Assembly (NCBI RefSeq): GCF_004348825.1
Contig: NZ_SMJU01000024.1
Coordinates: 1 to 39,810, forward strand
Direction: 5' to 3'
Length of the DNA: 39,810 nucleotides
Source of the DNA: Arundinibacter roseus
GTDB taxonomy: Bacteria; Bacteroidota; Bacteroidia; Cytophagales; Spirosomataceae
The notes below the pieces were generated by a model that saw only the letters and a program-made list of their open reading frames with translations, made no database searches and had not been told where the DNA came from. Positions 1-7,014 of the stretch are shown here, in pieces (position 1 is the first letter of the stretch; each line of letters opens with the position of its first letter). The position numbers and the translations under genes are program-made.

Positions 1-63
1 ATCATCGTCAGGGAATTTTTCCTGAAATTCAAATAACGTCAAACTTTTAAAGCGATTTTCCAT
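1..63 (-). CDS. IS1595-type transposase, N-terminal fragment (runs off window)
   Basis: Read on the minus strand from an ATG at 63, the first 21 codons stay open to the window edge and begin MENRFKSLTLFEFQEKF, followed by PDDD. Many IS1595/ISXO2-like transposases of Bacteroidota start with this kind of short sequence (a hydrophobic-aromatic stretch, then F-P-D-D/E) ahead of the CxxY-type zinc ribbon. The catalytic part and the zinc ribbon lie outside the window, so the family call rests on the N-terminus alone. If correct, positions 64 to about 245 would hold the upstream terminal inverted repeat of the insertion sequence. I cannot define that repeat without its other end. Confidence 0.5.
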   Translation of the reverse strand, partial: MENRFKSLTLFEFQEKFPDDD

Positions 64-501
64 ACTAACTAGTTTAATTTCAAGTAATTTAAGAAATTTA
101 ACTATATTTACCAAGAGCCTAGTTCAACTAAGAAAATTAGTTATAAATAATCTTAGATACATTTTATTTAATAATACCAAATGATTTTTCTTTCAATATT
201 GATACGTAAGTAGATTTGTAAAGAAAGTATAAAGTTTAGGAAATTTGTCAGGCTGAGCGTAGTCGAAGCCAGTCTGCCAACGGGCTTCGACCGCCAGGCG
301 GCCCTGTTCGCTCAGCCTGACATTCATGTTCTTTACGGGCCAATTCATCCATCAATAAATATACCAATAATCGCCAAACTACGCTTCCTGCCCGCTTTTA
401 GAAATAATCAAGAACCCAAATACCACTGTTATGGCTCTGCCCTGGCATTGAAATTTTGTTCAATAAGACCTATGCAATAACTAATGAATCACCAATAATT
501 C
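64..501. other. Non-coding spacer with a palindromic repeat
   Basis: No convincing gene was seen. Positions 64-240 are very AT-rich and may contain the end of the insertion sequence whose transposase starts at 63. Positions 246-322 hold a nested palindrome, described separately. Positions 330-500 show no recognisable structure and must carry the promoter of the metallopeptidase gene at 502, but I see no clear TAnnTTTG element. Confidence 0.5.
246..322. repeat. REP-like nested palindrome
   Basis: The outer arms TGTCAGGCTGAGCG (246-259) and CGCTCAGCCTGACA (309-322) are perfect reverse complements. Inside them TCGAAGCC (263-270) pairs with GGCTTCGA (283-290), and CCGCC/GGCGG (291-301) forms a further small hairpin. 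From memory, GTCAGGCTGAGCG...TCGAAG elements recur in intergenic regions of many Cytophagales genomes. This is the only copy in the window. It resembles REP elements mobilised by RAYT (TnpA-REP) transposases, but no such transposase is present here. Confidence 0.7.
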
Positions 502-1110
502 ATGGAAAATACTGCACAACAGACTGCTTTTGGATTAGATCGTTTTGGAGAGAACAAGACGATTCCTTCGTTGCTTTCGGAAGAAATACTGCTGGCGCTT
601 TCATATTTTCCTGATTTGCAGGCGGTTCACATTGACTTTGAGCTGCATGCAAACATACGAAAGTCGGTCATGCTGGCACAACCACGGCCGGGCTCACTGT
701 TCAGGCGTGCAGATCGGCGTCGGTACGTGATAAAAATCAGCCGCTTTTTTCAGGTAGACGGCCCGGCTATTCCGATTGAGTCGGTACCCAAAAATGTGTT
801 GATTGGTTGGATTGGCCACGAATTGGGGCATATTATGGACTATCTGCAACGGTCGCTGCCCGCATTGGCGCGCTATGGAATTGGGTATCTTTTTTCAAGA
901 AAATACCTGATGATCGCCGAACGGACAGCCGATTTGTACGCCATTAGTCACGGTTTAGGTGAGAAAATCGTGGCGACGAAATATTTTATTCTGGATCATG
1001 CCCACTTGCCCGAAACTTATAAAGACCGCATCCGCCGCCTCTATGTTTCGCCCAAAGAAACGCTGCGACTCATTGAAGAACACCACGCCCGGGAGCGTTC
1101 ATCAGAGTGA
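502..1110 (+). CDS. Small zincin-type metallopeptidase, putative
   Basis: A 202-residue protein with a clear HExxH zinc site (GHELGHIMDY, about residues 107-116). A downstream E-R-T-A-D segment (about residues 138-142) matches the ExxxD-type third-ligand region of gluzincins. No signal peptide is visible, so it is probably cytoplasmic. A hydrophobic stretch around LARYGIGYLF lies between the two motifs, which could suggest loose membrane association. The family (M48-like or another minigluzincin) cannot be fixed by eye and the substrate is unknown. The gene converges with the GH3-type gene on the other strand and the two stop regions overlap by 9 bp (1102-1110). The start at 502 is the first ATG in frame. 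Confidence 0.7.
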   Translation: MENTAQQTAFGLDRFGENKTIPSLLSEEILLALSYFPDLQAVHIDFELHANIRKSVMLAQPRPGSLFRRADRRRYVIKISRFFQVDGPAIPIESVPKNVLIGWIGHELGHIMDYLQRSLPALARYGIGYLFSRKYLMIAERTADLYAISHGLGEKIVATKYFILDHAHLPETYKDRIRRLYVSPKETLRLIEEHHARERSSE

Positions 1111-2631
1111 ATGCTGCTGCACAAAGGCTTCAAAAGCCAGAAAATCCTCTTCTTTCATCACCTTAGGCATTTTGGTCTGTCCGCCTTTTTGCTTCGTATG
1201 TTCATTCCATTCGTGGAAGAGCCCGGTAGGAATCACGTGTACTTCTACATCTTTGAGTGCTTTGCTGCGGGCTACGTCGTAGTTTTTGTTCGATTTGCGC
1301 AAAGCTTCGTCCAGCAGCTGTCCGGCTTCTTCTGCTCGTGTGCAGGGTTCTTCACTCCCCAAATACCACCGATTGATGTACTCGCCATCGCTGCGCCGCA
1401 AAGCCGACACAGTAAATTCCTGAAAAACAACGCCTAAGGTTTGGCCGGTAGCCAATACGGCATCCATCATTTTATTGACCGGAAGTTGCTCACCGACAAC
1501 ATTGAGGTAAAACTTGGTGCGGCCGCTGATTACGATTTCTCCACGCGCTACATCCATAAACTGCACCGTGTCGCCAATCATGTAGCGCCAGGCACCGGCT
1601 ACGGTCGAGATTAGCAAAACATAGTCGACGCCTTCGGTAACCTCCCCAATTGTCAGCACGGGCGCATCGGGCCGGACGGTTCCGGCGTCGGTCAGGAAAC
1701 GATCCTGAAACGGTACAAACTCGAAGTATATGCCGTTGTTGAGCACGAGTTTCATGGCGTTGGTCTGCGGCCTTGCCTGAAAAGCCAAAAATCCTTCCGA
1801 AGCCAGGTAGGTATCAATGTAGACAAGCGGGCGGGCCGTTAGTTTTTCAAGGCTTGCCTTGTAGGGTTCAAGGGCTACGCCACCAGAAGTGTACACCGTG
1901 AGGTTGGGCCAAATATCATGAATGCTCGATAGCTGATGGTACTCGATGATGCGTTTGAGCATGAGTTCAATCCAGGACGGAATACCCGACAGGCTGCCGA
2001 TGTCCCACTTGGGTGCTTCCTGCGCAATCCGTTCCACACGTTTGTCCCAGTCGGCAATCGACGAAATCTCTTTTCCGGGGCGGTAGTAAAGCTCAAACCA
2101 CGAAGGGATATTGCCCGCACTGATACCGCTTATTTCACCTTCCAGGTGCCCGTCAACCGATTTCAGGTCCGTGCTGGATCCCAGCATCAGGATCTCTTTT
2201 TCAAAAAATTCGGCGGGTAAATCAAATTCTGACAGCGCCAGAATCTGCCCGATTCCGCTGCGGCGAATGGCCGAAAGCATGGCCTCTGTCACCGGAATTC
2301 GCTTGCTCGAACTTGTTGTGCCCGAGCTTACCGCAAAAAAATGGGGAGTGCCCGGCCACGTAACGTTGGCCTCGCCCGCCAACGTGCGGTGCCACCACGC
2401 GGCATGTATTGCGTCATAGTCGTGCATCGGGACTGTTTGGGCAAATGTTTGCATCAGAGTGGGACTTTCCAATATTTCTTCAAATGCATATGCTTTGCCA
2501 AAAGCGGTATCGGAGGCTTCTTTTAGTAAGTGTTTGAGCACTTTATGCTGGGCCTCCTGTGGGGAGTCGTGCGGGATGAGAGATTCTCCCAATTCAATGG
2601 CTTTTTTGATTAGATTTCCAAGTACGGGCAT
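1102..2631 (-). CDS. GH3 auxin-responsive-type acyl-acid amido synthetase (adenylate-forming)
   Basis: This 509-residue protein has the hallmarks of the GH3 family (GH3 auxin-responsive promoter proteins, ANL-like acyl-adenylating fold). Motif 1 is SSGTTSSSK at residues 102-110, the nucleotide-binding loop. Motif 2 is the Y-L-A-S-E-G segment in the middle of the protein, and motif 3 is Y-M-I-G-D-T. Plant members conjugate amino acids to jasmonate or auxin. Bacteroidota homologues of about 500 residues are widespread and their substrates are mostly unknown. No signal peptide is present, so it acts in the cytoplasm. It is a single gene; its upstream neighbour on the same strand ends about 250 bp away behind a terminator. 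The 3' end overlaps the convergent metallopeptidase gene by 9 bp. Confidence 0.85.
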   Translation of the reverse strand: MPVLGNLIKKAIELGESLIPHDSPQEAQHKVLKHLLKEASDTAFGKAYAFEEILESPTLMQTFAQTVPMHDYDAIHAAWWHRTLAGEANVTWPGTPHFFAVSSGTTSSSKRIPVTEAMLSAIRRSGIGQILALSEFDLPAEFFEKEILMLGSSTDLKSVDGHLEGEISGISAGNIPSWFELYYRPGKEISSIADWDKRVERIAQEAPKWDIGSLSGIPSWIELMLKRIIEYHQLSSIHDIWPNLTVYTSGGVALEPYKASLEKLTARPLVYIDTYLASEGFLAFQARPQTNAMKLVLNNGIYFEFVPFQDRFLTDAGTVRPDAPVLTIGEVTEGVDYVLLISTVAGAWRYMIGDTVQFMDVARGEIVISGRTKFYLNVVGEQLPVNKMMDAVLATGQTLGVVFQEFTVSALRRSDGEYINRWYLGSEEPCTRAEEAGQLLDEALRKSNKNYDVARSKALKDVEVHVIPTGLFHEWNEHTKQKGGQTKMPKVMKEEDFLAFEAFVQQHSL

Positions 2632-2834
2632 GGGGCAGTTGTTTGATGTACACTGCCAACGTTGGGTAAAAAAGCGTGCCCATTGTCCCCTGTGGCTACT
2701 TCTCCTCTATTAGCGAGGCGATGTCCCGTATGAGTTGCTCGGTATTAATCCACCGTTTCCGATTGATCAGCAGGATAAAAATAGTAAATAAAAGCTGAAT
2801 AATTTTTGATTGTGAGATAAGTGAAGAATTGTAA

Positions 2835-2872
2835 TTAAAAAAGAAGCCCGGCAGGTACATAACCTGCCGGGC
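2835..2872 (-). terminator. Rho-independent terminator after the S9 peptidase gene
   Basis: The 11-bp arms GCCCGGCAGGT (2846-2856) and ACCTGCCGGGC (2862-2872) enclose a 5-nt loop. Read on the minus strand, the hairpin is followed by TTCTTTTTTAATT. It begins 8 bp past the stop of the minus-strand peptidase gene at 2880. Confidence 0.85.
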
Positions 2873-2879
2873 CGTGATT

Positions 2880-5090
2880 TTATAAATTTTTCTCCCAAAA
2901 CTTCGTCATCATTTGGTACAGGTGCAAACGCGTGTTACCCCCGCTAATGCCGTGGTTGCGGTTGGGATAATAGAACGTTTCAAAGTTGCGGTTTGCTTTG
3001 ATGAGAGCCTGCACAAACTCGACCGAATTTTGAAAATGTACGTTATCGTCGCCCGTGCCGTGAATCAGCAAAAACGATCCTTTTAGCTTTTCTGCATGGT
3101 TAATCGGCGAGTTGTCGTCGTAACCGGCTGCGTTGTCCTGCGGACGTTTAAGGTAGCGTTCGGTATAAATTGAGTCATAAAAGCGCCAGGTAGTGACGGG
3201 CGCCACGGCTATTCCGGCCTTGAAATAGTCGGCACCGACGGTCATACACAGCGACGACATGTAGCCACCGTAGCTCCATCCCCAAATTCCGATACGGCCT
3301 TTGTCTACATATGGCAACGTTCCCAGGTACTTTGCGCCTTCAATCTGATCCTGCGTTTCCAGTTTTCCGAGCTGTGCATACGTAGACGTCCGAAACTCTT
3401 TGCCTCGTGCACCCGTACCCCGATTATCTACCGAAACTATTATAAAACCCTTATCTGCCAATGTTTGGTACCAGAAAAAATCGCGGCTCCCCCAACTGTT
3501 GGTCACGGTTTGGGAGCCTGGGCCGCCGTACACAAACATCACTACGGGATATTTTTTTGTTTGGTCAAATTGGGCCGGTTTTATCATCCATCCATTCAGA
3601 GCGTGGCCCTGCGTGGTTGTAAACTGGAAAAATTCGGGCAGCACTACCTGATACTCTTCCACGGTCTTCTGAAGCGCGGCGTTGGTTTCGAGCATTCGGA
3701 CAAGTTCACCGGAAGGTGCCTTTCGCAGGCTCACCTGCGGGACAGAGGTTGCCGAACTTGCATAATCAAGATAAAACTGGAAATCAGGGCTCATCAACAT
3801 GCGGTGCGTTCCTTTTTCAGGTGTCATCAAAACAGGCTCCGGAGCTTTGTAGCGGCGGGTTATCCGTTTGGGAACAGAAATATCCAGCCGATATAAATGT
3901 CTTTCCAGGGGTGAAACAGCCGTTGAAGTAAAGTAAATTAGATTTTTGGCCTCGTCAATTCCGATAAAATCATCCACTTCCCAACCGCCGGTTGTCAGCT
4001 GACGGAGCAGTAGGCCGTTCAGGTCGTAGAGGTACAAATGCTTGTAGCCGCTGCTTTCACTTGAATAAATAAACTGAGTACCGTTTGCCAGGTAGGTGAG
4101 GTCGTCGGTAAAATTGAGGTCTACGTAGGTTTCACTTTTTTCCGACAAAACTACCTTCGTTTGCCCGGTGGCTACATCGGCATGCAGAATATCCAGTTGA
4201 TTTTGCAGGCGATTCATTCGGCGAATCGACAGCAGATCAGAACTTTGGGTCCAATTGATGCGTGGAATATACTGGTCAGTTTCGGAGCCGAGTTGCATCA
4301 CGGTAGTTTTGGCCGATGGCAGATCGTGTACCAAAATCTGAATCGTGGCGTTGGCGTCGCCCGCTTTTGGGTACTTAAACCGGTAATCTTTGGGATACAG
4401 CTCGCCCCAAAGCTGCATGTTGTATTCAGGAACGGCCGTTTCGTCGAAGCGGTAAAAGGCAACTCGGCGACTGTCCGGCGACCATTCAAAAGCTTTTGAC
4501 ATGGAAAATTCTTCTTCGTACACCCAATCGGCAGCCCCGTTGATGATCGAATTTTTACTTCCATCTTTGGTAATTGCTGTTTCAGAATTGGTAGTTAAGT
4601 CTTTCACAAACAAGTTATTGTCCCGTACAAAAGCCGCCTTCGTGCCATCGGGCGAAAGCGTGGCGTACATCTGCTTGCCGTTGGGTGAAAGCTTTTCGAG
4701 AGTATTTGTATTTAAATCAAAAATGTACGTTTCGGCCTTTGAGCTGCGGCGATAAATCGGTTCCACTTCCGTACGGAGCAGCATTTTTCGTTCATCGGAA
4801 CTGAGTTGATAGCCTTGAAGACTGATTTTTTGGGTGCTACCGGAAACGGTGGTTACCTGTGGGTCAAAAAGCGTGTCGACGGCTTCGCCGGTGGTGAGGC
4901 TGAACTTCACAACTTTGTCGCCTTGTAGTGAAGTATAAAATCCGCCTTCCTTCATCCAATTGACGCCGGAGACGGATTTGGCAGTGAACGTTGCGGCGCG
5001 GGAGCCATAAATTTCTTCAAGCGTGACGGGTTTTTTCTGGGCCTGTACAAGGGTAGTCAAGAGCGTAAGGGCGAGTGTTAGCTGTTTCAC
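2880..5090 (-). CDS. Dipeptidyl-peptidase IV-like S9 family serine peptidase
   Basis: A 736-residue exported peptidase. An N-terminal signal peptide (MKQLTLALTLLTTLVQAQ) is followed by an eight-bladed beta-propeller DPPIV N-terminal domain (about residues 50-480) and an alpha/beta-hydrolase domain. The catalytic triad is S606 in GWSYGG, D681 in HGTGDDNVH, and H713 in NRNHG. The Y-E-E-E motif at residues 191-194 in the propeller corresponds to the double-glutamate motif that binds the free amino terminus of substrates in true DPPIV. It therefore probably removes Xaa-Pro or similar dipeptides in the periplasm. The length is normal for the family. It is a single gene followed by a strong terminator. 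Confidence 0.93.
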   Translation of the reverse strand: MKQLTLALTLLTTLVQAQKKPVTLEEIYGSRAATFTAKSVSGVNWMKEGGFYTSLQGDKVVKFSLTTGEAVDTLFDPQVTTVSGSTQKISLQGYQLSSDERKMLLRTEVEPIYRRSSKAETYIFDLNTNTLEKLSPNGKQMYATLSPDGTKAAFVRDNNLFVKDLTTNSETAITKDGSKNSIINGAADWVYEEEFSMSKAFEWSPDSRRVAFYRFDETAVPEYNMQLWGELYPKDYRFKYPKAGDANATIQILVHDLPSAKTTVMQLGSETDQYIPRINWTQSSDLLSIRRMNRLQNQLDILHADVATGQTKVVLSEKSETYVDLNFTDDLTYLANGTQFIYSSESSGYKHLYLYDLNGLLLRQLTTGGWEVDDFIGIDEAKNLIYFTSTAVSPLERHLYRLDISVPKRITRRYKAPEPVLMTPEKGTHRMLMSPDFQFYLDYASSATSVPQVSLRKAPSGELVRMLETNAALQKTVEEYQVVLPEFFQFTTTQGHALNGWMIKPAQFDQTKKYPVVMFVYGGPGSQTVTNSWGSRDFFWYQTLADKGFIIVSVDNRGTGARGKEFRTSTYAQLGKLETQDQIEGAKYLGTLPYVDKGRIGIWGWSYGGYMSSLCMTVGADYFKAGIAVAPVTTWRFYDSIYTERYLKRPQDNAAGYDDNSPINHAEKLKGSFLLIHGTGDDNVHFQNSVEFVQALIKANRNFETFYYPNRNHGISGGNTRLHLYQMMTKFWEKNL

Positions 5091-5284
5091 AAGATGATTG
5101 AACTAGATGAAGTAAAATTTCCAAACCTCTAAACTAAGAAAATTGGGGCGAAGGTGTATGTGCCTGAATAAAGATTTGGTGGGAACGCATCCAAATGAAA
5201 AGGGTATGCGCCTGCAAAAATAAATTTTAGGCTGGCAAAGTTTTTTAGTACCTGCCTGTACCAACGACTAATCTGACTGAACCT

Positions 5285-5785
5285 ATGGCATCCGAAGAAG
5301 TTAAAAATTTAGTGTTGTACCTGCGCAACAATCGCCTGACGATTTCTTTTGCTGAAAGTGCCACCACGGGCCGTTTTATCAATGAATTTACGAGTATCCC
5401 TAATTGCGGTAGCGTAGTGCAGGGAAGTATTGTATGTTACGATGTAGCAGTCAAGAAAAAAATGCTGAACGTCACAGAGTCAATGCTCGACCAATTTACG
5501 GCTGAGTCAGCCGAAGTAACGCAGCAAATGGCCGATGAATTGCGAATTTTGATTCCGGCTGATTTGGTGTTGGCAGTGACGGGGTTAGCTTCACCCGGAG
5601 GAAGCGAAACCACCGAAAAGCCCGTAGGAACCATGTTTGTACACGGATATATCGGTGAAAAAGCATTCCGAAAACGTTTTGTGTTTGATGGAGAGCCGGA
5701 CGAAATTATCCGCAAAACTATCGATGCTACCGCCGTTTTTCTGCTGGAAGAGTTGCAACTGGAAGAAGCAATAGGGGATTTATAG
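5285..5785 (+). CDS. CinA C-terminal domain (PncC-type) nicotinamide-nucleotide amidohydrolase
   Basis: A 166-residue stand-alone CinA-C domain, the usual length for PncC-like proteins. Family motifs include the F-A-E-S-A-T-T-G-R segment near residue 20, a following V-x-Q-G-S-I-V-C-Y-D stretch, a lysine-rich V-K-K-K-M-L-N-V segment, and VTGLASPGGS with K-P-V-G-T. PncC deamidates nicotinamide mononucleotide in the pyridine-nucleotide salvage cycle. The catalytic serine (in AES) and a candidate lysine are kept. The usual AESCTGG loop reads AESATTG here, a modest departure. It is probably cytoplasmic and monocistronic, divergent from the S9 peptidase gene across about 190 bp. Confidence 0.85.
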   Translation: MASEEVKNLVLYLRNNRLTISFAESATTGRFINEFTSIPNCGSVVQGSIVCYDVAVKKKMLNVTESMLDQFTAESAEVTQQMADELRILIPADLVLAVTGLASPGGSETTEKPVGTMFVHGYIGEKAFRKRFVFDGEPDEIIRKTIDATAVFLLEELQLEEAIGDL

Positions 5786-5819
5786 GAGATTCGTGTTTTG
5801 GGGTGTTGATAAAAAATGC

Positions 5820-6060
5820 CAGTCTTGAAAGATCGAAATCCATCGGCCCGGTGAAGGTGCATGCATATGTTGAATTTTGTACGGCATTCCCAATGGGTTT
5901 CATTCGATAATTTGGATGGGATATACCTTCCTATATTATACGCCATCCCCCGATGGGCTTCACCCATCGCTCGTATATATCGCCCTTTCAGGGCTAAATG
6001 ATACCAAAGCCCTGAAAGGGCGAAATCCACCAGCACAGGGTGAAGCCCTATGAATGTGAA
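5820..6060. repeat. Cluster of degenerate palindromic repeats
   Basis: The spacer between the CinA-type gene and the YcxB-like gene is filled with related short units. Two versions of an AAATCCAYCRGC...GGTGAAG unit lie at about 5828-5855 and 6023-6045. There is a GATGGG/CCCATC hairpin around 5954-5970. The pair GCCCTTTCAGGGC (about 5982-5994) and GCCCTGAAAGGGC (6009-6021) is in inverted order. The 6008-6050 segment is one of three copies in the window of a repeat of about 45 bp; the others are at 26322-26371 and 27486-27533. No gene was seen here. Confidence 0.65.
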
Positions 6061-6087
6061 TGTGGTAGGTACGCAAAAAAATCACCA

Positions 6088-6120
6088 CAAAAAAGAGCAG
6101 GTTTAATTAAAAACCTGCTC
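6088..6120 (-). terminator. Rho-independent terminator for the YcxB-like gene
   Basis: Arms GAGCAGGTTT (6095-6104) and AAACCTGCTC (6111-6120) form a 10-bp stem with a 6-nt loop. On the minus strand the stem is followed by a run of six T residues after one C. It sits about 30 bp past the stop of the minus-strand gene at 6149. Confidence 0.8.
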
Positions 6121-6148
6121 TACTGCAAAAATAAACGTTAATTCAGTT

Positions 6149-6706
6149 TTATTTTTCGTCCTTGATAAACTCCTTTTGTTTCAGGATCCGGTCAAACAAT
6201 TTTTGGTCGTGTTCCGAATTAAAAACGGTGTAGGGCAGGTAAATGAACTGACCGCGTGAAAGCACCATGACGTAGGCATTTTTGTCTTTATAGACTTCCT
6301 TAATCATGTCCCATTTCATGACGCCGCCTTCTTTCTGATTGAGTTTCATCAAAATCTGACGCGAATCAATCTCGTAGATATACTTCTGAAACATGGGCTT
6401 ATACTGCTCCAATTGGGTAATACCCGTAAACTGAATCACCCAGAAAAGCAGGTAACCAACCACGCCAATCAGGATCACGATATAAATCCAGATGTTGGGA
6501 TATACACCGGTCAGGCTGATGATAGCGTTAACTAAAATAAGAGCCACGGGCAGTAAAACCCATTTCAATTGCGACTTAATAAAATGCCGCATGGCCAGGC
6601 TGATATATTTTTTTGTGTCAAGTGCATAGCGTTTGGTGCGAATCGCCGCCGGATTGGGCGGTGTCTGATACATCGGCTGATGCTTGTTTGTTGGGGTTTT
6701 AGCCAT
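6149..6706 (-). CDS. YcxB-like integral membrane protein
   Basis: A 185-residue protein with a hydrophilic N-terminus, two adjacent transmembrane segments (about residues 48-68 and 72-93) and a cytoplasmic C-terminal domain. That domain contains W-D-M-I-K-E-V-Y followed by a G-Q-F-I-Y-L-P-Y segment. This matches the YcxB-like C-terminal domain (W-x-x-I, then a hydrophobic strand ending in I-P). The function of the family is unknown. The gene stands alone with its own terminator. The start is the first ATG after the intergenic region. Confidence 0.65.
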   Translation of the reverse strand: MAKTPTNKHQPMYQTPPNPAAIRTKRYALDTKKYISLAMRHFIKSQLKWVLLPVALILVNAIISLTGVYPNIWIYIVILIGVVGYLLFWVIQFTGITQLEQYKPMFQKYIYEIDSRQILMKLNQKEGGVMKWDMIKEVYKDKNAYVMVLSRGQFIYLPYTVFNSEHDQKLFDRILKQKEFIKDEK

Positions 6707-7014
6707 TTTTTTACGTTACTTTTAAGGTTATAAGCTCTTGGGTATTTGCCCGTCAGAAAGCCTGTTTACGAGCGCTGACGTACTATTTTTCGTAAATCTG
6801 TATGATTTCAGTTCTATCCTGTCTTTGGGCCACGGCCTGATTTCGGGAAACGGCCACAAAGTTATGAAAAAGCCCTTGACTTCGCAGAAACCCGAATGAA
6901 ATAAAAAGGGTTACGGTATTTTGGCGTAATTTGTGTTTTGATTTTCGTGACAGTAACCAAAAAGGCGGATGCTCACAGGAGCCCCGGCCCGTACCACCAA
7001 CCCAATCAACCCGA
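6707..7014. other. Intergenic region between divergent genes
   Basis: This region separates the minus-strand YcxB-like gene from the plus-strand BatA-like gene and must hold both promoters. I see no convincing full TAnnTTTG element. The plus frame is open from 6931, but its first 28 codons are proline- and glutamine-rich and unlike the BatA family, so I treat that part as leader rather than protein. Confidence 0.5.

Noticed and set aside
5437-6036. 199-codon minus-strand frame over the CinA-type gene and the repeat cluster
   Set aside because: Half of it is antisense to the CinA-C domain and the rest is palindromic repeat sequence.
6931-7014. N-terminal extension of the BatA-like protein from 6931
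   Set aside because: The 28 extra residues are unlike the family, which begins at the ATG at 7015.
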